From Parietaria judaica (taxonomy: Eukaryota; Streptophyta; Magnoliopsida; Rosales; Urticaceae), in the NCBI GenBank assembly GCA_954871525.1, contig OX940872.1, positions 13,787,180-13,851,179 of the forward strand: a stretch of 64,000 bases of DNA, given 5' to 3'. Below are positions 1 through 11,489 of this stretch, piece by piece (the first letter of the stretch is position 1; each line of letters begins with the position of its first letter). Below the pieces are notes generated by a model. The model made no database searches. It had not been told where the DNA came from and saw only the letters and a list, made by a program, of their open reading frames with translations. A program made the position numbers and the translations under genes.

Positions 1-960
1 AGCTGAGGTTCTTTACTCCGAGCAGCTCTCTCATCTCCGCGAACTTAACTCTTGCTAAAGCCTTGGTGAGTATGCCTGCCCGCTCCTCCTTCGTGCTGAC
101 AAACTCCGCGATGATCTTCTTCTTTTCCACACACTCGCGAATATAATGATATCGAGTGTCTATGTGTTTGCTCCGACCATGGAACACTAGGTTCTTCATC
201 AGCGCTATTGGGGACTTGTTGTCCACGTAGAGTGTAATTGGCTTCTGCTTGTCTCCAGTTACATCGCTGAGTATCCCGTTCAGCCACATAGCTTAACATG
301 CTGCTGCGGTGGCTGCCATGAACTCCGCTTCACACGAGGATAAAGATATTGTCTTCTGCTTCTGAGATTGCCAAGTGATCAGGTTCCCGTTGAGGTAGAA
401 CGCCACCCGTCCGGTGCTCTTCCTATTATCAATGTCACCTGCTAGATCACTGTCAGTGAAGCTGACTAGCTCTTCTGCTCCCTCGCCTCTTCTATATTAG
501 ATCCCATAGTCCGTTAATCGCTTCACGTAGCGCAAGATGTGCTTCACCGCCTGCTGGTGTGCGCTTGTGGGCTTCTCCATAAAATGACTAAATATCCCAA
601 TTGCGTGCGATATGTCTGGTCGGGTGTGGGTGAGATACCTCAGACACCCGATCATGCGTCTGTATTCTGTGGGATCCACTTCTCTCCTTCTAGCATCCTT
701 CCCGAGCTGGAGCTTCGCCTCCATCGGATACTTGCTCGGGTTGCAATCCGCCATCTCGAACTGCTTGAGGATCTTCTTTGCATAAGCCGATTGCTTCAGC
801 GTAATGCAGTTTTTCTTCTGCTCTACCTCAATCCTAAGGTAGTAAGAACTCATCTCGAACTCGGCCATCATTTGCTTCTTGAATCCCTCTACTCCTCCTG
901 AGCTATATCCTGTAACTATTAGGTCGTCCACATAAACTCCGACGACCAAAACTTCTTCCT
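1..960 (-). pseudogene. copia RT palm/thumb and RNase H portion
   Basis: Reading the minus strand, 949-497 encodes the second half of the reverse transcriptase. It contains the catalytic YVDDL box near 935-920 and the copia segment YLTHTRPDISHAIGIFSHFM. Below about 480 the frame continues, with interruptions, into the copia RNase H domain. There the context EAEFMAA...WLNGIL and VDNKSPIAL can be read on the minus strand, and the C-terminal tail is at 1-60. A stop separates this part from the upstream RT portion near 955-985. This is a relic of the replication enzyme and has no host function. Confidence 0.8.
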
Positions 961-982
961 CGCTGCTCTTGGCGTATACTGC

Positions 983-1558
983 CTACTCCCTGGAACATTT
1001 AGTGAATCCAAGGCTCTTCAAGCTCTTGTCGACGCGAATGTTCCACGCTCTTGGAGCTTGACGTAACCCATATAGAACCTTGGAGAGCTTGTACACGTTC
1101 TTCTCCTTGCCTTTGACGCCAAAACCTTCAGGTTGACTGACGTAGACTTCTTCCTCGAGGTCACCATTTAAGAATGCTGATTTGACATCCATGTGGTGAA
1201 TCTCCCAACCTCGATGAGCTGTTAGGGCTATGATGAGTCTAATTGTGTCTAGTCTTGCCACGGGAGCAAAGACTTCCTCGAAGTCGACTCCTTGCTTCTG
1301 CACGTAGCCTTTGGCTACTAGCCTTATTTTGTGCTTTAGGACATTCTCCTCGGTGTCGTTCTTAAGCTTGTAGACCCATTTCAAGCCAATAGGTTTCTGA
1401 CCTTTGGGCAGGTCGGTAGGCTCCCATGTCCTGTTCTTCTCGATAGACTCCAAGTTCTTCTTCATTGCCTCCAGCCATTCCTGCTCGCCTGCTGCCTCTT
1501 GATAGTTGGCTGGCTCCTCGGCGCACAAGAAAGACAACTCTTCTAGGTTCATCTCCAC
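983..1558 (-). pseudogene. copia reverse transcriptase, N-terminal half
   Basis: This 191-codon open segment carries the classic RVT_2 start: a W-x-E-A-M-K-K-N block, then [20 protein letters not shown], the [15 protein letters not shown] block, [20 protein letters not shown] and [11 protein letters not shown]. The first catalytic aspartate is in [10 protein letters not shown]. The frame closes at 983, just before the YVDDL box that continues in the next open segment, so the enzyme is split. Confidence 0.9.
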
Positions 1559-1584
1559 TTCCTGAGTCTCTTCGTATACTTTTA

Positions 1585-1914
1585 TTAGGGGACGGAATCC
1601 TTGATCGAGGAATCTCCTGAGCTGGACGAGCTGATTCTGCTCGGGCTGGGTGTCCTGGGTGTGCTCGGGCAGGAATCTCTAGTAGGACTACCAGAGCTGG
1701 TAGGAGTACATGAGCTGGTGGGGGCACCCAAGCTGGTAAGGGCACCCGAGCTGGTGGGGGTATCTTGACTAAATGAGCTGGTGGGGGTACCATCCTGCTC
1801 GGTGACGCCATGTTCTTCTTCAATTTCGAACTCAACTGAGTTCTGCTCGGGGTCTCGGTTCTCGTCGCGCCAATCCCACTTCTTCCCTTCTACAAACACG
1901 GCATCTCTGCTCAC
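1585..1914 (-). pseudogene. copia polyprotein linker with degenerate Ser/Thr/Pro repeats
   Basis: This segment lies between integrase and RT. On the minus strand it encodes a low-complexity run of short TPTSS/APTSS-like units between about 1680 and 1790. At DNA level this is a degenerate tandem repeat of the type gagctggtgggggtacc with a period of about 15-24 bp. The linker is normally variable in copia elements. Here it has expanded as a minisatellite, as have two other places in the same element (3225-3400 and the LTR). Confidence 0.6.
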
Positions 1915-2072
1915 CTGGATCTTGCCGCGTCGGGGGTCAAAGAGTCTTTGTGCCTTGCTTCCATTTCAACACCAAGGCACACCATTTTCTGACTCCTATC
2001 ATCGAGCTTCTTGAGATGGGGACCAACGATCTTCACATGTATTGTGCACCCAAACACTCTCAAGTGCTCCAA

Positions 2073-3211
2073 TTAGGGTTTCGTCCCATTCCACGCCTGG
2101 TAGGGAGTGCGCTCTTCTAGCGCCTTCGTCGGTAAACGGTTTAGCAGATTGACCGCGTGTCTAACTGCTTCTCCCCAAAACCATGCTGGTTCTTGCATAC
2201 TCTTCTGCAAGCTTCTTGTTGTATCCATCATTGTGCGATTTCTTCTCTCCACCACACCGTTATGCTGGGGAGTTTACGGTGCGGTCAGGTGGCGCTCGAC
2301 TCCTTTTTCATCGTAGAACTCTCCGAACTGCTGGGACGTGAAATCTCCATATCAATCTGTTCTGAAGACCTTCATCTTGTGTTCTGACCCATTATCCACG
2401 AGCCTCTTGAACTTCATGAAGACTTTAAAGGCTTCACTCTTCTCCTTGAGCGTGATATCCACATCCAGCGACTGTAGTCGTCAACAAGTAATAGGAAATA
2501 CTTGCTTCTGGCTAGAGTTGCTGGAGTGATTGGACCGCAGATGTCCGTATGCACTAATTGGAGGGGTCGTTCTGCTCGAAACTTGGCCTTAATCGAAAAT
2601 GGCAATATAGCCTGTTTCGCGATCATGCAGCATTTGCATAGCTGGTTGGGGTGTTCAATCTTGGGAACCCTAAAGGCCATTTCCTTCTCGCCCATCATCT
2701 TGAGCGCGTAGAAGTTCGCGTGCCCAAGTCTCGCATGCCACAACCATGCCGGGTCTGCTAGGGATGCCATCAGGCAGACGGGCTGGCCTGTCTCTAAGAG
2801 AATCTTGTACAACCTGTTCGGCGTTCTGCTCACCTTCATTAGCAGGTTGCCACTTTTGTTCCACATCTTCAGATAGGGACCAGACATCACCACTGTGTTG
2901 CCGATCTCTGTCATATGTCCGAGGCTGATGATGTTACTCTTCAGCTTTGGGATGTAGTACACTTGGGTCATGGGGCGCTGGTCCCCATTCTTGCACACTA
3001 ACAGGATATACCATTTGCCTCTAATTTCAACGATTGAGCCATCGCCAAATTTCACGTTCCCCATGACCTTCTCATCGAGCTCTTCAAACTTAGCTCGGTC
3101 TCCTGTCATGTGGTTGCTCGCGCCGTTGTCTAGGCACCAGACATTGTCAGAGACTTTCTGTTCTCCGTCAATAAGGAGGTTTTCAATAACCTTGTCCTCG
3201 ATCAGGAACAC
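2073..3211 (-). pseudogene. copia protease and integrase
   Basis: On the minus strand, 3211-2414 starts with the aspartic protease core WCLDNGASNHMTG. A GAG-pre-integrase region follows (LWHARLGHANFYALKMM), with the HH-CC zinc-binding pattern ending LCKCCMIAKQA, and then the first integrase catalytic aspartate in LVHTDICGPI. The frame is then lost, and the C-terminal integrase block with the catalytic glutamate region (MVERRNRTMMDTTRSL, WGEAVRHAVNLLNRLPTKAL) reappears at 2255-2073. The enzyme is therefore interrupted between about 2260 and 2410. Confidence 0.85.
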
Positions 3212-3217
3212 TATCTC

Positions 3218-4430
3218 TGAGTTGGTCTACTCTCTGGTCTCTAATGTCTGCTCTCTGGTCTCTCGCGTCTAGTCTCTGGACTCTGCTCTCTTCTCGGACC
3301 TCTCTGGTTGCTGGTCTCTAACCACTGGTCTCTGCTCGGATTTCGACCAGGTCTGCTCTCTGGTCTTCGGGCAGGTCTGCTCTCTCTCGCCTACGAGGAT
3401 CATTTCCTCGTCTTCCTGTCCGTCCAGGCTCACCTCCTGTTCGGCAATCATCAGGGCCGGCTGGTCTTAATGCAATCTTATCAGATTCGCTTCCTCTTTG
3501 TGGTTCCAGCTGCGAAACTCTGAAGCAAAGTGACCAAGCTTCTGACAATTATAGAACTTCACTGTGCTTTTGTCTCTCCTGGTCGTGCTTTCTTCACGGG
3601 ATGCACCACTGTCGCGACCTCGCGTCTCTCGACCTCTCGACCTCTCCCCCGTCCACTACCTGTACCACGTCCTCAGCTATCTCCGCCGTAGCTACTCCGA
3701 CTAGAAGAACTGGAAGAGAATTATGCTCCCCCATTTTTCTTCGGTTTGGCCATCCACTCTTCACGCGTGAGCAGGAGGCTCTTCTCCTGTTCTCTATCAC
3801 CATAACCCTGAAGTCTCTCCTCGTGGGGTTTGAGGAGACCGACAACCTCCTCGACTTTTATGGTCTTGAGGTCACCGAACTGCTCATTGATGTCTCGATT
3901 TTCATGTACCTGTGTGGCACGGCTCGTAGGAATTTCCTTACAACGGTGGTCTCCTCCACCTTGTCTCCTAGCGAGCGGATACCAGTAACAATGGACGTGA
4001 GTTTCATGGAAAAGTCATCAATGGACTCGCATTCCCTCATCCGAAGAACATCGAATTCACCTTTTAAGGTTTGAACCTTTGCATCTTTAACGCGATCTGC
4101 GCCCATGTGCATGGTTCGAAGCGTCGCCCACGCCTCCTTTGCGGAATCCTTCTCCGAGGTCATGAAAAGGACGTCTTCCGGAACTCTTTGATAGATGGTG
4201 GCGAGTGTCTTCCTCTCACTGCGCCCTTCAACATTGCTGCCTTCTACAACCTCTAAAACGCCTTGCGCCTACAAATTCACTCGCATCTTCAACGCCCAAA
4301 CCGAGTAATTGCTCTTCGCGAGCATCGGATAATGGAGCGTCACGCTTCCTTCCTTTGATCCGATCTTCGTTGCCTTCTTTAATTCTCCTCCGGTGGACTC
4401 GCTTGGTGACGACCTCTTCTTTGGCACTGA
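3218..4430 (-). pseudogene. copia gag (UBN2 type) with repeat-expanded tail
   Basis: On the minus strand, 4163-3858 encodes a copia gag core of the UBN2 type: AKEAWATLRTMHMGADRVKD, then MRECESIDDFSMKLTSIVTG and a VVRKFLRAVPHRYMKIE block. A degraded zinc knuckle (FYNCQKLGHFASEF, last cysteine missing) lies near 3560-3515. Between about 3225 and 3400 the DNA is a tandem expansion of tctctggtctc-like units that breaks the frame between gag and protease. The start codon region is near 4430-4440, next to the primer binding site. Confidence 0.75.
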
Positions 4431-4442
4431 GCTCTGATACCC
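4431..4442 (-). promoter_or_regulatory. primer binding site of the copia element
   Basis: The minus strand reads GGTATCAGAGC directly inside the LTR. This matches the initiator-tRNA-Met type primer binding site (TGGTATCAGAGC) typical of plant copia elements, and it fixes the inner border of the 5' LTR at 4444. Confidence 0.8.
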
Positions 4443-4443
4443 T

Positions 4444-5021
4444 TGGTTCCAAATGGGAATGGATCTGCCAAAAGAAAAAATGTAGAACAGGAAGAAAGAA
4501 AGAAGAACTTGGGAAAAAAGCTTCTCTGATTAATCTGAAGTCAAAATCGCAATAATGGAGTTACAAGAAAATAAACACTAACACTAGTATTTATAAAAGA
4601 CCAGAAAAATGAAACCCTAGCTAAAATTCCTAAAATAGACTCAATCAAATCTTTACCATTTACAATCGAATCCTAATAAAATCAGGAAACCGAATCGTAT
4701 CAAATCTCCAAACTTGCTCCTCAAGTTTGGCTTCTAGTCGTATGTTCCTAGCAGAGCTACTAGGCTCTCTTTATGCTCGTGGAACTCCTGCTAGGAGTTC
4801 TTCTGGTAGGGGCATCTCTGGTAGGAGAATTCCTGGTTGGGTCCATTCCTGCTAGGAGGATTCTCTGGTCGGACCCATCTCTGGTGGGAAGTTCTCTGGT
4901 GGGAGAACTCCTACTAGGAAGATCTTTGGTCGGGCTCTTCTCTACTATAAAGCTCCGGTGGGGAAATCCCTGGTGGGGAAATCTCTGCTAGGAGTTGAGC
5001 CAAGGCAGGCTTAAACTCACA
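4444..5021 (-). repeat. 5' LTR of the copia element
   Basis: The segment begins TGGTTCC and ends CTCACA on the plus strand, so on the element's own strand it runs TGTGAG...GGAACCA, next to the primer binding site. A TATA motif (TTTATAAATA on the minus strand, near 4588-4598) is a plausible element promoter. Positions 4740-4995 are a degenerate minisatellite of units such as ctggtaggagaattc and ctctggtgggaa, which creates a spurious open frame on the plus strand. The partner LTR is outside the window, so the borders are inferred. Confidence 0.7.
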
Positions 5022-6479
5022 AATATATTGAGGAAAAATCAAGGGATGTGAAGTATTTCTCTCGTTTTGGTCTTGGAAGAAAAATTGCTTAGAAGAAAGT
5101 GAAGTTGGACGAGCTTTACGAAGAAGGCGTTTTTCCCGAAAGCAATCTAATCAAAAGACTACCACGACGCGGATATGTGATGTCGACACCAACTACAAGG
5201 GATAAAGAAACTACCTTCCACAAAAACAGGGAGGATATTTGGAGGTGCTTGCTTGATGAGAAAGTTACTAAAATTGGAGTTCATGGCATGGGTGGCGTTG
5301 GTAAAACGACCGTTGTTGAACACATAAACAATAGTTTGTTGGACGAAAAGGATAAGTTCGATAATATTGCATGGTTAACTGTGTTAAAGGATTCCAATAT
5401 CAAGAAATTTAAGATAAAATTTCACATAAGTTAGAAATTGATACTTCAAAAATTAGCGACGAAGAGACAGGAGCAGAACAGATACATAATTTTTTTTGCA
5501 AAAAGCAAGAGATGTGTTATCATTTTAGATGATTTGTGGCAAGCGGAACATGACACTTTTAAGAAGGTGGGGATCCCTGATCATGCACTACAAAACGGGT
5601 GCAAGTTTATATTGACAACTAGATCTCTTGACGTTTGCTGAAAAGTGAATTGCAATGTGGAGATTGTAATGAACCTTTTGACTCGAGAAGAGGAATTGGA
5701 CTTGTTTTTTGAGAAAGTTGGCCAAGATGTTTCATCCGACTCACAATTGGAAGAATTTGTAAAACAAGAATCCCAAGAATGTGCATGCCTACCGCTTGCA
5801 ATCTTCGTAATAGAAGGAAGTCTGAGAACAAAACGGATCGTAGCGAGTGGGTGATTACATTAGCTGAGCTAAAGTGGTCTACAATGGCTATATCCAAAGA
5901 GGTAACGAAGAATTTAAGAATACGTTATAATTGGTTGAAAAGCGAAAAACTTAAAGAATGCCTTCTGTATTATGCAATATACCCTGAAGACTATTCTATA
6001 GAAAGAAGTTTGTTAGTAGATCAATAAATAGAAAATGAGATAGTCGAGCACACGAACACGAGTCACTGTCACGTTGGAAAGGATCAAGTTATGTTGAATG
6101 AGCTCATAAGTGTTTCCCAATTGTCTGATTCCCTTGACGATGAAGGCCAACCGAGTGTGAAGATGCAAAATTTTGCGACATATGCCATGTGTTGAAAAGT
6201 TTTCGCGAATAAAGCGGTTATATTTATACAGTACAAGCGTCTTAATAATTCCCGAGGTTAAGGAAAATCAAATTGACATACATCAACTTAAGCTACACTC
6301 AATCGAGGTTTATACCTGATGGGATTTTGTGCAAGTTAACGGATCTCCGCCATCTCTCAATTTCCGTTGCGTATAACTGGCATTAAAAGGTGAAGAACTA
6401 GCTAGCCTGAGAAAGTTGGAAAATTTTGAAGGCATTTTGGATCATAAGAATTGTTACGAATATTTGTTGTAATTGATTT
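5022..6479 (+). pseudogene. CC-NBS-LRR disease resistance gene relic, NB-ARC part
   Basis: The NB-ARC motifs appear in the right order: linker after the coiled coil (KYFSRFGLGRKIA), P-loop GMGGVGKTT (about 5287-5313), kinase-2 CVIILDDLW (about 5513-5540), RNBS-B CKFILTTRS (about 5600-5627), a GLPL-like CACLPLAIFVIEGSL (about 5780-5824), and RNBS-D LKECLLYYAIYPEDY (about 5951-5995). In-frame stops occur near 5090, at 5432-5434 and at 5639-5641. A frame change near 5825-5850 is needed to join GLPL to RNBS-D, and a stop follows RNBS-D at 6025-6027. Leucine-rich text (CKLTDLRHLSISV, LASLRKLENFEG) is still readable to about 6470. The motif set fits the RPS2/RPS5-like non-TIR class of intracellular immune receptors. 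The coiled-coil start was removed by the copia insertion. Confidence 0.88.
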
Positions 6480-7600
6480 TGTGAAGTCCGTTTTTCGTAA
6501 AATAAAGTGTCCAGACGATCCCAATTAAAAATCAGGATTCTCAAAAAAGTCATAAAAATTGTAAATAAGCAGTCTCGGAACACTCTTGGAGGCCTTAAAC
6601 GGGCCGGAAGCACCTCGGGTAGGCCCCACAGGACCAACACGCGCTCGGACGCGCTGCCACGTGGCTCGAGCCTCCGTCACGCATGCTCATGTTCCCTCAG
6701 GAGACACTGACATCAAACGCGTGCGCACGTCTTGCAGTGCGTCCAGCGGCACGTCTCACACACGTGAGGGCTTGTACGGCGTCTATTGGCCACGCGGTTT
6801 GCGGCATTGGAAAGACCATGCTCCGGGACCCAAGAAATTATATAATATTACCTTGGGGGCCTTCCAGAGTAATTTATAATCACGTTTTAGTCCTCCAACT
6901 CTCCTATATACAAAAGCTCAATTCCACTTAAACAATAACTCATTCTTACTCATCGAAGCTCGATCTAAATACTCTCTACTTCCTCTAAACTCGCCTCCCT
7001 CTCAAGTAAGGAGACCTGGAGAAATTTCCAGCACGGATTACGACCCTCCTTGCTAAGTTTCTTTTTACGTGGTGTTCATGCTATCCCCCAGTCTATTATC
7101 TCAGGCAGGTATACCGACTTTGTAGATAGACTGAGGACCCGTATCAGGACCCACAATACAGGTCAAGGGATCTAACCTCCGGGAATTATCCAAATATCCT
7201 AACGGTGGAGATGTTCACATAGAGCGAAAGCCCTAGAGAAACATCTAGCACGATCTAAGACTCTCCCTGCTAAGGTTCTAGATCCGTGAGGTGCTCATTT
7301 TATCCCTCAATGTTGTATTTCCGGCATATATTGATTTCCCGGATAGACCGTGGGACCCGTATCAAGGTCAGTGGCGTAAGTCGAGGGTCTGGTCAACCAG
7401 GGTTCACCGGAAATTCAACACTTTGATCTTCCCTACGCAAAGGCCACGTCCGTTTTTGGCGTCCCGAACCTGTAACCAAGGCGAGGCCAAGCCCTAGATC
7501 TTGGCAACAGGTATAGGTGCTTGTCCCGGATTTCTGGTCCTGTGTTTATGGAGGGTCCATTTGACTCGAAAGTCCAGGAGCCCAAACTCAAAAAAATTAC
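6480..7600. mobile_element. LTR-like insertion splitting the NBS-LRR relic
   Basis: The leucine-rich frame stops at about 6475 and resumes at about 7630. The intervening block starts TGTGAAGTCCG, is GC-richer than its surroundings, and has a TATA-like CTCCTATATA near 6901. It carries no coding domain I recognise. Two diverged direct copies of about 200 bp (about 7010-7220 and 7228-7430) lie inside it. This looks like a solo LTR or a non-autonomous LTR element. I could not find a convincing target-site duplication, so the borders, especially the right one, are approximate. Confidence 0.45.
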
Positions 7601-7611
7601 AAAAGTCAACA

Positions 7612-8818
7612 AAACGACATTTGGGCCGTTTATGTGTTTGATCCAATTTTCTACATCAACAAGAACTTCAATCTATATCTTCGATCTATGGAGGAGGTCA
7701 CTTACCAACATGAGATTTGCGGTGAGGCCTCAAGGAAAATGTTGTAGTATATTGGAGGAGAAAAGATCTGTACTTTTTTATTATTGCGACTTCGGATGTC
7801 AAGCGTCCAAAGGAGGCAAAGATGATCATCCACTTCTTCTCCCAAGAAACACTGAAGCGCTTCATATTAAATCTTGTAGGCTCGATGCGAACAACCAGTG
7901 GCTCTCGCCTCTTGAATTTAATTGCACTAGCTTGCGGAAGATTCAAATAGAAGACTGTACCTTTATAGAGTGCCTATTTCGTTGTTCTTCGAGCTTTGTT
8001 CTAATCTTCAAGAGGCTCGAAACATTGAAGCTCCGTGACTTATCAAATATTTATGCGTTGGTCGGTATGGAAAGGGTATTGTCTCCACTCCCAGTTGGCT
8101 CATTTCCACTCTTAAAAGGCTATTATTGACTTCATGTTCGAGAATGAAGAAACTGTTCGTACTTATCATTCCTTTATTTCCGAAACCTGGAAGATATCAT
8201 TTTTGTACAGAATTAGAGGACATAGTATCAACATTGTCCGAAAACACAAATGAAGGAGCGAAACTGAACGAGTCGGTACAATGGCGTACCATATCCAGCG
8301 CCATAAGTCTGCCTAAACGGAGGGTGATTCACTTGCAATGCTAACCCAAATTAGAGAGCATTCCGTTCACTGCCGATTTTGTGGAAGTAATCATGCTAGA
8401 ATATTCTCCGAATCTCAAGTACGTTCCCCTCCTCGACAGAGAAGCTCTCCCTCCTTCGCTTCAACGCCTATGCATCGATTACGAGACGTCTTTGCAATGG
8501 GTTCAGCCCAATGCTAAGATTGCAGCTGAAAGAACTAGTAAGTTATCTATTTCCGAGTCCATGCACTTGCTATTTGTTCATATAGGATCCTCTTTTGTTC
8601 TGTTTTTTATTTTTACTTTAACAGCTCTCTCATTCTTTATGAAATGAATTCTTAATTTTGGTGCGTGTCATTCGAGGAGACTGTGATTCAGAATCGGAAA
8701 ATTCTGGAAAGAATGGACAAGATTATAAAGGAGACACTTCGGAAGGAAAAGACCAAACAGCTGAGCAAAGAAAAAGAGAAACTGAGAATCTTGGTAGAGG
8801 GAAGAAAATGAGTGAGTG
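7612..8818 (+). pseudogene. CC-NBS-LRR relic, leucine-rich repeats and C-terminal tail
   Basis: This continues the relic on the far side of the insertion. Leucine-rich text reads LLPRNTEALHIKSCRLD, SLRKIQIEDCTFIECLF, FKRLETLKLRDLSNIYALV and, after a frame change near 8125, CSRMKKLFVLIIPLFP. The usual C-terminal segment follows (VIMLEYSPNLKYVPLLD at about 8390, then PSLQRLCIDYETSLQW). A possible GT donor at about 8536 and an acceptor near 8684 would join a hydrophilic acidic/basic tail (GDCDSESENSGKNGQDYKGD...) that ends with a stop at 8816-8818. The order and strand show it is the same gene as the NB-ARC part. Confidence 0.75.
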
Positions 8819-9069
8819 AAAAGAGGAGGTCTCTTTGTATAGCGTGGGGGACGTTTCTCCGATCGTGGATTTATCCAAACCCGTGTTTGAAGAACTTTTA
8901 TTGAATTAGCCACCATTTTACAGGAGAAGAACTTGATATAATTATTTATTTGATTGGTGGATGATTTCAATGGATTACAAGTATCGCGATATTTACTCTT
9001 GGTTATAAAAAATTTCCATGCAAAAAATTGTTTTTAAATTTTAGCTTAAATTGTCTAGATTTATATTGT
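8819..9069. other. intergenic, no feature seen
   Basis: AT-rich sequence after the NBS-LRR relic. No open frame, domain or clear repeat was recognised. Confidence 0.5.
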
Positions 9070-10440
9070 TATATTTGATGCATGGATGTTGGTTGCAAAA
9101 CGTGTATGCAAAATTTACGCAAGTGCACGTGTCGACAAGTAATACATTGTGCAAGGCACAAAGATCGATCCCACGGAGACTAAATCAATTTTCGTATCTC
9201 TTGCGAGTTATATAAAAATAGAACATATTATGAGAAATTGTTGTAAAATAAAAATTAATTCAAATTGTAAGCTTAGACGGTATTCAAACTGTTAACTCTA
9301 AACGGAACAGGGGAGACAAGCAATTTGAGAATCGATAAGAGAAACGGTTGGGCTATGAATTACTTTGGGTTTTCCGAACTACTGAATGCGACAGGAATGT
9401 TGCTGCATTTTATTAGTGATAATGGGAAACGACAATAACATTGGTTCTTCCGAACTTTTGCTTAAAAACCGATTGTAAACTAATCATTCATATTCCTATG
9501 ATAAGACTATTTTACCGGTTAAAATTAAGTTCTAATTCCACAATCTACATGGAGATTAATATATTCCTATATTCATCTCAATCTTAAGAATGATTTCACA
9601 AGCTTAAACATGTATCAAGGTTGCATTTTCAATTCAATTCATATTTTCCAATAGAGATTAAATCTAAAATTCTATTAAGTTGACACAAGAAATAGAATCA
9701 TGACAAAATTAACACTCAACCAAGAACTAAGAAAACACAAATCCCATCATAATCAATAATTCTTCGAACCCTTAGTTCATCATTTACCCAACTCTAGGAA
9801 TTTAGCTCATGTTTGAACAACAAAAATTAGAAGAGAATAGTGGTTCAAGATACAACATCAAACCGAAAATATGTTGAACAAAATAAACCCGGGTTAATGT
9901 GTTGATGTGCTTTGCTTGTCTTCTCCTTGATGATCCTCTTGCTACCTCCTTTCTTCTTGTTTTTCTTTTTGTCCAAGGCTGCTCGATAACTTGTTCTTCT
10001 TTTTTGTCCAAAAACTGCACCATATCCTCCCTTGAGGCTGCCTCCTCCTTGTTGTTTTCAGCCTCCTTTTCTTTTTTGATCCAAGGGCCACGATCATTCC
10101 TCCATGTGGCTGCCTCCTCAATGTTTTCGTGATAAGCTTTCCTAATTATGGCATTCTTTCCTTATTTGGTCATGAAATCTCTTGGGATTTGGGCCCAATT
10201 AATTTAAGCCCACTTAATTACCTATAATTAAGTGAGACAAATATTATACACTAAATTTGTTTCTTGTTCTCAAAATTGGCCCAAATATGTGTGTCTTTTC
10301 AATATTATCCACTCAAAACTCAAACACACATAATTATCAAGATTTAGGCAAAACTCATCAATTTCCATCTCGATCCTAAGCTCGGGTTTAATTATTTGAT
10401 TCATAAAAATCGCATAATAACTCTATTTTTAGAGTTATCA
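9070..10440. repeat. non-coding dispersed repeat, probably a non-autonomous element
   Basis: The block opens with a motif I recognise as common in plant intergenic repeats (acgcaagtgcacgtgtcgac ... gatcgatcccacggagac, about 9115-9182). It ends in a near-perfect hairpin at 10418-10440 (ATAACTCT, short AT loop, AGAGTTAT). No transposase, gag or pol text is visible. A large non-autonomous LTR-type element or an unclassified plant repeat is possible. The family assignment is from memory of the motif and is weak. Confidence 0.35.
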
Positions 10441-11489
10441 ATGGACAAAATCAGTCTTGATTTTTATTACGGTACGTCCCATGTCCAAGTTACGGTACGT
10501 CTTTCCACACGTTATAGCGGTTGATGGTGAAAATTATAGCATTTCTTTCGTAGTCTTTCGTGAAATCATACTCGTCACTCGAGATCAACCCAGATTCATC
10601 GAGATTAATTTCATAGCCAAGTTGCTTCTAAACATCATTCCAGTTCTGTGATTATTTTTGGATCATAATTTGTATCAAGATTTTTCAAATCCGTTTCCAG
10701 AAATACAAAACTTTTTTTTTTAGTTTTGTCTGGTAAAATTTCTGAGCAAAATAAGACATTATTAATTCGTAAGCGCGTTAGTGTTATTTTTTCAAGTACT
10801 TGCAAAACCAATGAGTTCCAACATGAAAAATATATTTTTTGTATTATTGCTAAGATAATATTTTCCAATTTTAGCATAGATCAATTAATACAGAATTTGA
10901 TAAGTACAGACAACTATTATAACATGCATGGATAAAACTTCAAATTACTGTACAATCCTAACGACACTTCATTTTTTTATTATTGTATTTTTTTTTAAAG
11001 ACACTTCATTTGTATATGAATTATGGCATGTTTATATGTGTTGTCGTATCCTTCTTCTGAGTTTGTCTCTTTTAATTATGCAGTGCATTAAGATATAGAT
11101 TTTTTTATTATTCTTGTGTCGTTTCGTAATGATTATCTCAAAACTACTGTCGTTTTCTCTCAAATTTTAACAGAACTCGGTTCACATGCCTCTACTTTTC
11201 TTCGTTATAGAAATTTCCATGGTCAGCAACAAAAAATATGGAACCAAGTTTCTAATGGTTGCACCAAAAGGAAAGGAAAAGTGAAAAAAGACCAAATATC
11301 GAATATATTTATAAAAAATTTATTAAAAATAAAAAGAAATTATGAAACAAGCAAAAGGCATTGGACTTTTTTTATATATATAAAAAAAAAAAAAAAAAAA
11401 CAACAACAACTACTTGGCAAAAGATGTTTAATTAAAATAGAAGTTGAAAAAATTAATAAGTGAAGTTACTTGCTCAAGAATGTGCACGC
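10441..11489. other. intergenic, no feature seen
   Basis: AT-rich sequence with homopolymer runs, including a poly-A tract at about 11382-11400. Short open frames here are low-complexity Lys/Ile-rich and have no recognisable domain. Confidence 0.5.

Larger units (their letters stand above)
1..5021 (-). mobile_element. Ty1/copia LTR retrotransposon, left-truncated by the window edge
   Basis: On the minus strand the order is 5' LTR (5021-4444), primer binding site, gag, protease, integrase, reverse transcriptase, RNase H. The integrase-before-RT order is diagnostic of Ty1/copia. The 3' LTR lies outside the window, because position 1 falls just past the C-terminus of the polyprotein. The reading frame is broken by several stops and frame changes (near 960, 2070-2410 and 3215-3860), so this copy is not coding-competent. 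Its right edge abuts an NBS-LRR relic whose reading frame starts at once at about 5022, so the element landed in that gene. Confidence 0.9.

Noticed and set aside
4773..4991. 72-codon plus-strand frame rich in Leu, Val and Gly
   Set aside because: It is produced by the minisatellite inside the copia LTR.
11116..11463. 115-codon plus-strand frame
   Set aside because: Low-complexity Lys/Gln tail from a poly-A tract, no domain, AT-rich intergenic setting.
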